A DNA stretch of 64,000 nucleotides from Plasmodium relictum (Eukaryota; Apicomplexa; Aconoidasida; Haemosporida; Plasmodiidae), in the NCBI RefSeq assembly GCF_900005765.1, contig NC_041692.1:744001-808000 (forward strand). The letters are read 5' to 3'. The notes below the pieces were generated by a model. That model did not search any database. It saw nothing but the letters and a program-made list of their open reading frames with translations, and was not told the DNA's origin. The translations under genes were made by a program, and so were the position numbers. Shown here in pieces: positions 10,596 to 22,037 of this stretch; the first letter of the stretch is position 1; each line of letters opens with the position of its first letter.

Positions 10596-11211
10596 ATTAA
10601 CAAAGCTAATAAGTGAAAATTTTAATGCAACAAAAATTATTAATTATTTTCACTATGCAATAATAATAACAATAATAATAATAATAATAATTTTAAATGA
10701 TACTTTACATTAAAAAAAAAAAAAAAATTTTTTTTTAATAATATACATATAATTTTTTTTTTTTTTTTTTTTTTGCTTTAGTAATTTGAGCTTAATGATT
10801 TATTCAAAATAAAAGTCCAAAACTTTTGAAATGATTTAATGTTAAGTATCAAAATTAAAAACATACAGATTATATATTATTTATAATATATATATAATAT
10901 TTGAGCTGTTAAGCATAGATAATATTATTATGTATAATACGTTAAAAACCTACAAATATTGTACAACATTATAAATATTTTAATATATATATAAAGAAAA
11001 AAAGAGTCTATACTTACATATAACAATAGTACAATAATATTATTTATTAGATATATATATATGTATATTTTTTTTTATGTGGCTTTTGTTTTCATATATA
11101 TATTTTTTTTTTTGTTATAAGGTATGCTTAATGTGGATTTCTTTGAAATGTAACTATTTATAATATATGTTAAAAATTAGAATAAAACAAACAATAGTAT
11201 ATATATGTAGG

Positions 11212-11260
<49 letters not shown>

Positions 11261-14200
11261 ACAAAAAATAAATTACTGATGTAAAATTTTTTTTTGTTTA
11301 AAATGAATTATTTTTATCTATTTAAAATTCTTATAAATATTATATAAATTAACATATGAATTATTTAAAAAAATTAAATAACTGTATATGTATATATATT
11401 TTTCCATTTTTAATTATTAATGAATAAAAAAAAAAAAGCATATTAGTAAAAAAAAATGAATATGATTATTAATACCTATAATACATTATTTTCATTTAAA
11501 CAAAAAGAAATTTTGAAATAAAAAAATTAATTTATTATTTATCATTTTTTTTACTCCTTCCATTTTATCTATATAATATCTTTTTAATCTTTTTTTTTTT
11601 TTTTTTTATAATTAATTCCATTTAGGATTAACTTTTTTGCATAGTTTTATTATTTATTTATTTTTATTTTAAATATTAAATTAACTAAATATTATTATAA
11701 AAAATATGAACTATAAAAATATCTTAAAATAAATTTAATAAAAACTTTAAAACAATAATAAAAGTATGCGTATATATATAATAGTTAACTTTATGAAATA
11801 AATGAAAAGAAAGAAGTATAATAACTATTCCAATGTTCTAACAATAATTTTTAAATGGAATTTTATTCGTTCAATGATTTTTCTAATATATATTTATATA
11901 TGTATGCATATATGAATATATTTATGTATGAATACTGATATATATGTGTATATTAATGTATTTATATATATATAGCATAATAATGATTTCATATCATTAG
12001 TATTAATAAAATGAATTATTCTTATTTCTTTATTTCTAGATACAGCAAAAACTATAGAAAATGTTATTTCTTTATAAAAAATATGAAATAAAATAAATTA
12101 CTAAGTACATTAGAATATATATTTTATTTAAAATTATATGCATATAATGCAGATTCAATTGCTATTTTTAATGATTCATAAATACTTTAATTTAATTACT
12201 GTTAAAATTTCTAAATTTTTGTTATAAACTATTTATTTTTTAATATATTATTTATTTTTATAAAAATTCTTTTTAAATATAAAAATTCTGTAATAACCAT
12301 GTATTAATTTTAATAAAACGAAAATAATTTTATTTTTTTATTTTTTTAATAATTTTTTTCTTTATGTTCACACATAATTTAAATGATAATACATTTTTAA
12401 TATTATATTTCCATTAAAAAAAAAAAAACCTAAATTTTCGAAAATAATTAATATTTCTTATTTAAAAATTTTTTAATTAATCTGCCTGTTCAAATAGTTG
12501 AACATGAAAATCTATTTGATTACTTTAAAAAAAATTTTAATAATCATACAAATATAAATTTTAGATATTAAGATAAAGTACATGCATTTTTCTATAATGT
12601 GTAGATCTTTGTACATTCTTCTCTACTCTTTTTAAAGGGTTAACTAAAATTTAAATGTAGTTATTAGGATAAAAAGTAATTAATAAAAAAAAAAATACCA
12701 TATAATTTAAAGAAAATAAAAAAAAAAAATACAAAATAAATCTTGTAGCATTATATGAAATAATAATTAATAATTTAAATACAAATAAACTAGATAAAAT
12801 AATTAAAAATAAAAGATATATATATATTATATATATATATAAAGAAGTGAATAAAATTCTCAAAGAAAATTATATTTAAAATTAGAATTTTAGTATTTTC
12901 TCGATAGCTTCAAAAGCTGTAATGGATTTATATAGATGATGTTACTAAAAACTAATAAATACTATTTTATATAATAATTTTAAAAAACATATAATCCTTT
13001 ATACTTTTCTATTTTTTTTCTTTTTTTTGATTTTTATAAAAAGCATGCTTTAAAAAAAAATGCTATTAGTAAAAGGTTTAATTTTTTTTATGAAGTTAGA
13101 AACATTTAAATATGATTTATGATTAGAAAAAGAACATTTAAATTAAATTATATTAAAAAAAAAAATTGATGAAAAGGAATGTTATTATTTCTTTTAGCAA
13201 ATCTTTTTGTAATTAATTTTTTTTTTTTTTTTTAAACTATATTATAAAGAATCTTGAGATATTTTTTAATTTTTTTTTTCATAATTTATTATGATTATAC
13301 TAACTCTTTATATGATTTTTATTATTAATATAGTAGTTTTCCCTTGTATTTTATTATATTATTATAGTTTCAATTTTTGTAAACAAAAAAAAGAAAAATT
13401 TTTTTTTTCGTAATATTTTTATAATAACATTTTAAGTTTTTTTATTTGTATCCTTAATATTTTTATTTATCAAATGAGCTATTTGTTTTTAAAAATAGTT
13501 ATTTAAAAAAAATTCTTGTGCTGTTAATGTGTATATTATGTTTCTCTATAAATTTATGAATAATTTTATGTGAAGTTTTCATATATAAATATTAGAAATT
13601 TAAAAAAAAATTAGCATATATAAATATATATATGTATTACCACACTATAAACATTAATTTAAAAAGAATACTTATAATATGCAAATTGTAGAAATTTTTA
13701 CATTAATAAATTTAAAATTAAAATATAAAAGTGTCATATTAATTTTGAATTATCATAAAACACTTGAATAAATTCTAGGAATTATATTTTTTTAAAATAA
13801 AAAATAATAGTATTTTACTTTATTTTCGTATTCTTTAGTTTTATATCATCAAAGTTTTTCTTTTTATGCTAAATGCCTTTATTTCATGAGATTCTTACTT
13901 AAAATTGCTCATGTAAGTTAATATTAGATTTATTATAAGATATGGAGAAAAATGGCTTCTTATATGGTTCATGTTATATATTAAAAGGTAAAAAAAAAAA
14001 AATAAATAAATAAAATAAATTTAATTTAAAAGCTACCTAAAAATTATTATTATTATATATTATGTTCTATAAATAAAATTCCTAAAAAGAAAATTACAAA
14101 GCATAATAATATAATTTTAAAAATAATATATATTTGGGTATATCAAAATAAAATATAAAATTAATATTTTTAGAGCTTATGTTTTAGAAGGATATATTAG

Positions 14201-14513
14201 AAAGTAAACTAACAGTTTTTTTTACTTTTTTATTTTTATATTAAAATTTTTCTAGTTAAATCAAAATAAAAGAAAAAAAACTAAATACAGTTTAATAATG
14301 AACTTTAAATGTTTAGTATGTTTTTATATTTATCTTTAATATATATTCGATAATTGAAAAAAATAGAAAAAAAAAAATTGAAATATGCAAATGTACTTAA
14401 CAATTTTTATGAGTATTTATTTTCTTTAATTTTATTAATAATTTTTTTTTATTCTTTTTAAATCTATTTTTTTTTATATTACTGTAAGCACTAAAACATA
14501 AATGCACATATGC

Positions 14514-14552
<39 letters not shown>

Positions 14553-14865
14553 CTCATATGTTTAAAAATGTAATTAAATTAAAAATAGATATTAATGTGA
14601 GCTCTCATTAAAAAACATTTTTTTTTAATTTATTCCACAATTTTTAAAAACTGTTTTAAATTTCCATGATGTATATTCAAATATATCATGCTTTTTTTTT
14701 TTTTTTATTAAATTTGATTTATTTATGGTTATTTTTTTTTTTTTTTTTACAATTAGAATAATTTCCTGTATGTGATTATATTTATTTTTAGTATGATAAT
14801 TTATTAATAAAAGTCTAAATATATATATATATATATATATTTAAATATTCATCTTTACAATATAT
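10596..14865. other. Long intergenic region, AT microsatellites
   Basis: 4.27 kb between the ATG of the giant gene and the stop codon of H2B.Z. It holds the upstream region of the former and the 3' UTR of the latter. A (TA)n tract lies at about 11217-11255, others at 14519-14548 and 14820-14841; an AAT-type tract lies at about 10661-10692. A hairpin (TGTTCAA, loop ATAG, TTGAACA) is at 12487-12504. A patch of more mixed sequence at about 13850-13990 includes a 23-codon ORF. No gene can be supported. Confidence 0.6.
11217..11255. repeat. (TA)n microsatellite
   Basis: Uninterrupted alternating TA run of nearly 40 bases in non-coding DNA upstream of the giant gene. Confidence 0.9.
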
Positions 14866-15237
14866 TTAACCACCACTAGTTGTGTATTTTGTTACAGCTT
14901 TCGTACCTTCTGATACAGCATGTTTTGATAATTCACCAGGTAAAAGTAATCTAACAGCTGTTTGTATTTCACGAGATGATAATGTTCTTTTTTTATTATA
15001 ACGTATTAATCTAGTTGCTTCAGTAACTAATCTGTCAAAAATATCATTAATAAATGAATTCATAATATTCATACTTTTTTTTGTCACACCAGTTTCAGGA
15101 TGTACTTGTTTTAAAACTTTAAAAATATAAAGTGAAAAAGATTCAGTTCTTCTTTTCCTTTTATGCCTTGGCCCCAAGGTTTTTCCTGCAGTTTTTTTTG
15201 CAGCTTGCGATTTTTGAGCTGGCCCCTTTCCTGACAT
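14866..15237 (-). CDS. H2B.Z: Histone H2B variant H2B.Z
   Basis: 123 aa, single exon, ATG at 15237-15235. The core is a full H2B fold: the [20 protein letters not shown] helix, [41 protein letters not shown] and the [14 protein letters not shown]-terminus. The short N-terminal tail starts [15 protein letters not shown], as I remember for the Plasmodium H2B variant (PF3D7_0714000 in P. falciparum), rather than the canonical H2B tail. In apicomplexans H2B.Z pairs with H2A.Z in double-variant nucleosomes enriched over AT-rich intergenic and promoter DNA; that is family knowledge. The tail Lys residues are the usual acetylation targets. The gene stands alone between very long intergenic regions. 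Confidence 0.95.
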   Translation of the reverse strand: MSGKGPAQKSQAAKKTAGKTLGPRHKRKRRTESFSLYIFKVLKQVHPETGVTKKSMNIMNSFINDIFDRLVTEATRLIRYNKKRTLSSREIQTAVRLLLPGELSKHAVSEGTKAVTKYTTSGG

Positions 15238-18200
15238 TCTTTTTTATTTCCTTTTTTAAAAAAATATTTAAAAAAACAATTTTTTACCCCACAGGATTAT
15301 TATACTTTTAATTAGTTTTCAAGACTTCTTTTTATTCAAAGTAAAAATAAAAGAAAAAAGAAAAATTTATTTTAATAAAAATCAGATATCTTATCACAAT
15401 AAAATTAAAAATTTTTTTTTATATATTAATATATTATAAAAAAAAATATGCATCAGGTTTTTTTAAATTTAAATACCAATGAAAAAAAAAAAAAATAGCG
15501 AAATGCAATGAAAATATTTTTTTAAAAAACACAAAATAATATTTATTTACATAAAAAAAAAAAAAAAATTAAGTTTAAAGAAAATAGAAAGAAAAAAATT
15601 ATACTTTAAAAATTATGATTTAATATATACAAAATAGAAAAAAATATTACGATAATTAAAAAAAAATTATTAAATATACATTTACATATGTAAAATTATA
15701 TATGTATATGAATTTATATGTTCGTATATTTTTTTTTATAATTCGCACACTGTCTTCATACAATGAGAAATAAAAATAAACCTCTGTAACGTTTAACAAT
15801 AATATATATTCATACACATATATATAAATAAAAAAAATTAAAAAAAACTTATTTGGAAAAACTTATTTGACTATTTGTTTTTCTCATTTTACCAGTGATA
15901 TGAATGATGCATTAAAAAAATTATGATCAATTTTTTTTTAATTTCATTATGATACATAAAAAAAAATACAAAATTATTGATTAAATTATTTTGCACCATT
16001 TGTTTTTTTTTGAACTTAATTATTATGCACAATTTTTTCTTTAGTTTTTGAAAATTGCTATTTTCTTATTTTTGAAATGTTCTTTAAATTATTTTCTCTT
16101 TTAAACTATTAGTAATTTTTTATATTACTGAAATTAAAAACGAAGATATCGAAGTATTTATGGGAAAGAATATATATATATATATATTTTCTTTGAGAAC
16201 ATTAACTTCGTATAAAAATAAGTGCATATATATAAAGAAATTTGTTTAAATTGTAAGTTAAAATATAAATCAAATATTTTTTCTTTACAAATGTATTTTA
16301 TTATTGAAAACTAAGAAAAAAAATTCTATCATTTTTCATATCTCTTATTGAACTTTTATTATTATTAATTTTAATTTAATATTTATAAAGTAGAAAATTT
16401 ATGTGTTCAAATATTTTAGTTCTATTTTTTTTTTTTATCCTCCATAAATGTTATTTTACTAAGGTACAATTCTTATTAATGTATGCATAATGTAAGTATT
16501 AATTGAAGTGCATATATATATTTAATATAATATTTATATATACTTAATAATTTAAATATTGAGTTTTAAAAGTTTTTTTTGAAAGATTTTTAAGAAAAAG
16601 ATGTGTGCAATAAAATTACCGATTATAAAGAAATAAAAAATGTTGCTCTAAGAATAAGATTACTACATTGAAATGTGTTCTTAAATAATAAAATTCAGTG
16701 TGTACTTTTTTTTATGAATTATATTTATTTTTATATATAGAAAAAAAAAATTTTTTTTTTTCATAAACATTTTTTTTTGGCGGGGGCATACTCAAAAATT
16801 TGAGTAAATAAAATTTTTTCATGCTATGGTAAAATTTTTATTTTTATTATGCTTTATATATTACATTTAAGATAAATGTAAAGAAAGTTTTTTATGAAAA
16901 AAATTAACAAAGAAAGAAAAATGTATTCTTTTTTTTTTCATCTTGTATGTGCATTTTAATATATTGCACTAAAATACCTTTTCTCTAGGTAAGTTATGTA
17001 CATAAAAAAAAAAAATGAAACACTTATTTTTAACTTATTTTTAATGTCAGTTTTTATAAATATCTGATTTATTGAATATCAAAAATTTAAGCATTTAAAA
17101 TAATGAAATTCAAGATATAATGAAAACTAGTATTATTTTAAAAGTATTAATATCTATATATGGTTTATGTATTTATTTTTTTTTTTTTTGAAAAAAAAAG
17201 GAATAACTGTGTATTATGATTATAAAATCTAAACTATAAAAAAAATATCTATTTAAAAAAAAAAAAAGTATATATATTATTTGTTTACACATAAAAAAAT
17301 TAAAAAAAAATTTATTATACTGTATGAAATATAATATTGTATGAAATATAGTATTGTATTGAAATATAGAACTATATATAGATCGTATTTTTGACATATT
17401 AAATAAATGGATATCAAATAAAAGAAGCATAATAGAAAAAATAAAAGTTTTATAAAGAATACATTTGATACAATATCATAATGAAAATTTAAAAAAAAAA
17501 AATCACAATTATATATATGTATTTATAAATTTTTATTTATGTATAAAAAATGTTTGCTTATTGCATTTTTAATAAGAAAAATTAATTCGAAAAGCATAGG
17601 GTGCAAAATGCTTCAGAGAATATATATATAATTGAAGGTGCATTTTTATCAAAAAAGAAAAAAAAAAATTATGTGAACGTAAGTTAATGTATAGAAAAAA
17701 ATAAAATGGTTATTCATTTTGATTCGTATCAAGTGTAATTTAAAGAGATATATTTAAATAAACATTAGTAAAGAAAATGAAATAATATTAATTTAGTGTA
17801 AATTATGAATTAAATTTTTTAGGAAAAAAAACTTAAAAGTTTAAATATAAATTTATTTATAGAAACTAATATTTTAAGAGGCATTTTATTCTATAAATAA
17901 AATTTCACTTATGTGGAAATTAATTACAAATATTGAAATGTTTTTTATGAATACAAATAATGCATTTATTGATAAACATCTCTCTTGAAAAATTTTTATA
18001 CGAATAAAAAAAGAAAAACTAATAATTTTTTATGTAAGCAAATAAATAAAAAATGAAATTTATAAATAAAAATATTTAAATTTTTATTTAATAAATTTTC
18101 ATGTAATACTTTGCTTTATTTTTTGAAAAATCTTATTTATAAGTTTTAATTATGAAAATCATATTAAGATGTTAGATTTTTAAATTTTTTTTTTTTTTAA

Positions 18201-18317
18201 AGCTTACTTTATGGGGGAGGGAGAAAAAAAAAATAACAAAATATAATCTACTGTTCACTGAAATTTTTTTTTTTTTTTTACATTTTTTTGTTACTTTTTT
18301 TATTTGCTTATCATTTG
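15238..18317. other. Long divergent intergenic region between H2B.Z and the J-protein gene
   Basis: 3.08 kb upstream of both flanking genes, so it should contain two promoters facing outwards. Almost pure A/T with poly-A/T runs. Two G-tracts stand out: GGCGGGGGCA at 16779-16788, followed at once by the inverted repeat ACTCAAAAATTTGAGT (16790-16805), and ATGGGGGAGGGAG at 18211-18223, about 95 bases before the J-protein ATG. No further gene is supportable; the longer open frames are low-complexity. Confidence 0.6.
18211..18223 (+). promoter_or_regulatory. G-rich element upstream of the J-protein gene
   Basis: ATGGGGGAGGGAG is a rare G cluster in this composition, 95 bases before the start codon. 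G-rich boxes of the form (A/G)NGGGG(C/A) are known upstream of Plasmodium heat-shock genes. This one is a near match, not an exact one. The role is inference. Confidence 0.3.
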
Positions 18318-19811
18318 ATGGATAAAAATAATGCAATCAAAGCTTTTAAATATTTTAATTTACCATTAAATTGTTCTGAAAAGGAATTAAAAAAAAACTA
18401 TTTTAACAAAATAAAAAGCTTGCATCCTGATGTGCATTTATGTAAAAATATTTCACTACAAAACAAATATAAAAATGATTTCTTAGAAGCACATAGACAA
18501 TACCAAATAGCTAAATCGTTTTTAAGAGAAAATATAATTGAGGAAAATAAGTTGAAATATTCTCAAGAAGATAAACTATTCAATAATTTAAATAAAAATA
18601 ATAAGCAGTCATTTTCTTCTATGTTTTCATCTTTAAATTTTTTTTTTAAAAACATAAAATTAAAAAAAATATTTTATTATTTAAAAAAGAGTTATTTTTT
18701 GTTTTTAGTTCCATTTATTGTATATTTTATAGAATACACTGTTAATACTAAAAATGATAAACAATCTAATAATTTAACAGTTAAAAGTAAAAAAGAAAAA
18801 AAGAAAAGACAAGATTCTTATATCTTAAGAAAAGAGTTATATAAATTAAATAAAGGAGGTATTTATAATGAAAAAAAAGAGGCAATATCTTTGTTTAAAT
18901 TAAGATATATATTTAACGTTGTAAAAACAAGGCAAGCTGAGAAGAAACTGAAAATAAACTATAAAAATAGAAATATTTTTGAAAAAAAAAAAAATGACTT
19001 AAATTATTTAAAAAAACACATATCATCTCACAATAAAAAGGATGATATTAATATTTCTAATTCTATTAAAATCTTAAAAAACAATCAAATGTTTCTTGAT
19101 CATTTACTGAAAAATAAAAAAATATCAATTAATCTACTATCTAAGTCAAAAAACATTCTTCAAAATTTTGCTACATTTTTAAAAGAAACTAGTAATAAAA
19201 ATTTTGTTACATACAATATAATAAATTCTTCTAATTTAAGAAAAAATAGTGTGAAAGAAGAAGATGGCGTTAAAAAAGTAAAAAATCAAAATATTTTTTT
19301 AAAAAAAAATAGAGACAGTAATCCATTATATAAAAGTTTTTTATTAAGTGAAAATAGAGGAATACATAATGAAAGTAGATATATAAATGGTATAGGTGGA
19401 TTATGTGGTGGTTACGATTTAATAAAAAGGGAAGTTGAACAAATAAATAAAGAAGAAATAATAACAAAAGAAAATTTAGTATCAAAAGATTTAATTTATA
19501 TGAATACAATAAGAAATAATGAATTAATTGATGATTTAATAAATTTACAAAATTCCATTATTTATGAAAAATCAAAATATATAGATTTTTCATATCCTCT
19601 AAAATATAAAGAATATAGAAAAGATAATAAAATTAATTTAAATAATTTTTTTAAATACAGGAATTGTAAAATATATTTGAAAGAGACTATATTTGAAAAT
19701 AATATAAAAAAACACATTTTTAATAATACGAACGATTTAACAGAAGATAAAAATTTAAATAAGTCTCATTCACTTAATGAAGGAAGAATCAATAAAACTA
19801 GGATATCATAA
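18318..19811 (+). CDS. J-domain (DnaJ-type) protein with one membrane segment
   Basis: 497 aa from the ATG at 18318. The frame is open 10 codons further upstream, but only from a TTG. Residues about 5-80 form a J domain with helix I/II (AIKAFKYFNLPLNCSEKELKKNYF) and the HPD triplet at residues 36-38, which stimulates Hsp70 ATPase. A hydrophobic stretch at residues about 124-141 (SYFLFLVPFIVYFIEYT) is a likely single transmembrane helix. The rest is Lys/Asn-rich and shows no Gly/Phe or zinc-finger region, so it is a type III (class C) J protein. No signal peptide or PEXEL export motif was seen at the N-terminus. The J domain would therefore be anchored to a membrane, compartment unknown. Neighbours do not suggest a pathway. 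Confidence 0.85.
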   Translation: MDKNNAIKAFKYFNLPLNCSEKELKKNYFNKIKSLHPDVHLCKNISLQNKYKNDFLEAHRQYQIAKSFLRENIIEENKLKYSQEDKLFNNLNKNNKQSFSSMFSSLNFFFKNIKLKKIFYYLKKSYFLFLVPFIVYFIEYTVNTKNDKQSNNLTVKSKKEKKKRQDSYILRKELYKLNKGGIYNEKKEAISLFKLRYIFNVVKTRQAEKKLKINYKNRNIFEKKKNDLNYLKKHISSHNKKDDINISNSIKILKNNQMFLDHLLKNKKISINLLSKSKNILQNFATFLKETSNKNFVTYNIINSSNLRKNSVKEEDGVKKVKNQNIFLKKNRDSNPLYKSFLLSENRGIHNESRYINGIGGLCGGYDLIKREVEQINKEEIITKENLVSKDLIYMNTIRNNELIDDLINLQNSIIYEKSKYIDFSYPLKYKEYRKDNKINLNNFFKYRNCKIYLKETIFENNIKKHIFNNTNDLTEDKNLNKSHSLNEGRINKTRIS

Positions 19812-20183
19812 CATTTTATTTTTACTAAAGTTTAAACAAAACAAATTATTATATTTAGATAATTTTACATTTACTATTTAAAATTATATTTAAATTGTAT
19901 AATTAAATATATATTTAGGATGATATTTATTTAATAAGTTTGCAGTAATTTATTTAGAGGTTTTAATTAAAAATACAAGTATGTTATACATATATAATTA
20001 TAATAAATAAGATTAATAAAGATCCTTTTAATTTTAGAAGGTATATATTTTTTTTATATATATAAAAATTCATCTTTAATTTTTTTTTTTTTCTTGTATC
20101 ACTATATATTTGAAGTAAACGAATAAAAAAATTGATTGATAATTACTATATATATATATTTTCTACATGCATTTTATATATTT
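19812..20183. other. Short convergent intergenic spacer
   Basis: Between two convergent genes; it can only be 3' UTR of both. Poly-T and TA runs, nothing else seen. Confidence 0.7.
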
Positions 20184-22037
20184 TTAAAATGCTTGATTAA
20201 TATTTGAAAATACATGTTGTGTTGCGAAATTAGATACGTAATCATTTTTTTTTTGTTCTAATTGATCAAATTCCATTCCTCTTTGCTTATCAACATATGG
20301 AATAATAAAGTTTCCAACTAAATCTTTAATAATAAGTTTATTTTTATCGTCGTTATTTTCTAAAGAGTTATAAATATCATTTAATTGTTCAGCTTTTTTT
20401 TTTGTTCTTATTAACGCTTCCTCTTTAGATGCATCATTTATTGCCTTACCTAAAATATCTTCTAAATAAGAATCAACAGTTTGATTATTTAATCCCATTA
20501 TTTCATTAAATAAATAATCTTCTTTTTCTCTTAATAAAATTTCAGCTTGCCTTTTTCCTTTTTCTTTACATTCTTTTAATCTTCTTTCTCTCTCTGCATA
20601 TTTTACTAGCACAGCTATTTTTCTTTCTTCTTCATATTTCTCTAATTCATTAGAAAGTTTATCCAATAATTCTGATATATATTTCCCTTGAATATTTTCC
20701 ACATAAGAATCAATTTTAATTGACTCAAAATTTTCCTTTTCAAATAATTTTTTTTCATTTATACTATATTGATCTATTTTTTCGTATGTTTTTAATTCTT
20801 CAATTAAATCGCTATAAGAATTTATTCCATCATTCATTAATGTTTTTATTGCTTTTCCTCTTAATATATTTTGTAGATATAAAATATTTTTTTCAAAATT
20901 ATCTTCTTCAATGCTTTTTACAACTATTTGAGGGAAAGTTATTTTCGTACACTGTGTTTTTTTTTGTGTTTTAAAAGTATCACTTATCAAATAATCATTA
21001 GCTGTATGTTTTTTTTCTTCTTTATTTAAATACCTGTGGAATGTATCTATTATATGCTTATTTTTTTTGTTTTCATATTTAGAAAATTTATCATACTTAT
21101 TTTCACCATATGTATGATTAAAAGATTTATCAAATGTAGTATCTAATTCATTCATATTATTTAAATTGAATAAATTATCAATTTTATTTGAAATTTCATC
21201 ATTTATTTTATTTGGAATTATTCCATTTCTTTCTAATTGCAAATTATGATTTGAGGTGTAATCATTCATCTCATCTACTATATCATTTTTTTGATTAAAA
21301 ATTGTTTTGAGGTTGTTTTTTCTTTCCACAAATAAATTTCTCATATCTCTTGCTTTTTCTTTTTCAAAATTTTCAATTATTTTATCCTTATTTTCATCTT
21401 TATTTTGTATAATTTTTTCTACTTCATAAAATATTTTATCAGCCTTTTCTGCATTCCTTTGCTCAATAACTCTTTTTAATAATTTCATTTTTTTTTCTTG
21501 TAATTCTTTTATTCTTTTTTCCCTATCAGCCCATTCATGAAACTCTATTTCTTCTAAAATTCTTCTTTTCTCTTGTAGATTTTTAATATTCTCATTTTTA
21601 TTTATTTGCTCTTCCAAGATTCTTTTTTCTTTCAGTTTTCTTACTATTTGTATATTTTCACTTGTCACTGCTAGATTTTTTTCTATGCATATATTAGCTA
21701 TTTCTTTAATTTCTTCTCTTTTGTGTTTTATTTTATCATTTTCTTTTAATTCTGTATCATTTATTTCTTTATGTAATTTTGTATCATCTTTAATATTTAA
21801 AAAATTTTCACTATTATTTTCTATTAATTTTGTTTTAATAATAGACAAATTTATTTTACTCTTATGTTCAGTTTCTAAGATTTGTTTTTTATTTATTTTT
21901 TCATTAAAATTTTTATTTTTATAAAATTTATTGTTTATATTTCTATAATTAATATTTTTCCTGTTTTCATGTATTAAAACATTTTCATCATTTTCTACAT
22001 ATCTTTTTGATATATCTGAGTTATTATAATTACTCAT
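20184..22037 (-). CDS. CFAP91: Cilia- and flagella-associated protein 91 (CFAP91/MAATS1)
   Basis: 617 aa, single exon, ATG at 22037-22035. The CFAP91 signatures are clear: YLQNILRGKAIKTLM ... DLIEELKTYE (residues about 380-415), a long charged coiled coil around RRLKECKEKGKRQAEILLRE, NNQTVDSYLEDILGKAI (about 513-532), and VGNFIIPYV near the end. An earlier coiled coil covers residues about 110-235 with HEWADREKRIKELQ. CFAP91 (Chlamydomonas FAP91/CaM-IP2) belongs to the calmodulin- and spoke-associated complex at the base of radial spokes. In Plasmodium the only axoneme is in the male gamete, so expression is expected in male gametocytes (inference). The N-terminal 100 residues are parasite-type low complexity. 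Confidence 0.85.
   Translation of the reverse strand: MSNYNNSDISKRYVENDENVLIHENRKNINYRNINNKFYKNKNFNEKINKKQILETEHKSKINLSIIKTKLIENNSENFLNIKDDTKLHKEINDTELKENDKIKHKREEIKEIANICIEKNLAVTSENIQIVRKLKEKRILEEQINKNENIKNLQEKRRILEEIEFHEWADREKRIKELQEKKMKLLKRVIEQRNAEKADKIFYEVEKIIQNKDENKDKIIENFEKEKARDMRNLFVERKNNLKTIFNQKNDIVDEMNDYTSNHNLQLERNGIIPNKINDEISNKIDNLFNLNNMNELDTTFDKSFNHTYGENKYDKFSKYENKKNKHIIDTFHRYLNKEEKKHTANDYLISDTFKTQKKTQCTKITFPQIVVKSIEEDNFEKNILYLQNILRGKAIKTLMNDGINSYSDLIEELKTYEKIDQYSINEKKLFEKENFESIKIDSYVENIQGKYISELLDKLSNELEKYEEERKIAVLVKYAERERRLKECKEKGKRQAEILLREKEDYLFNEIMGLNNQTVDSYLEDILGKAINDASKEEALIRTKKKAEQLNDIYNSLENNDDKNKLIIKDLVGNFIIPYVDKQRGMEFDQLEQKKNDYVSNFATQHVFSNINQAF

Noticed and set aside
12651-12863. 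70-codon minus-strand frame
   Set aside because: Tyr/Ile/Phe-rich translation of T-runs, ends in AT microsatellite, no family or splice context.
12890-12960. Possible C/D snoRNA around GATGATG
   Set aside because: C box is not exact and no CTGA D box at the right distance.
10596-14865. Candidate centromere because of extreme AT and size
   Set aside because: Plasmodium centromeres are still more uniformly AT with imperfect tandem repeats; this stretch shows ordinary intergenic texture and no tandem core.
17173-17430. 85-codon minus-strand frame
   Set aside because: Low-complexity Phe/Ile/Tyr sequence ending in a Lys run in an intergenic desert; no support.
18288-18317. Longer start for the J protein
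   Set aside because: Would need a TTG start; the ATG at 18318 is at the natural beginning of the J domain.
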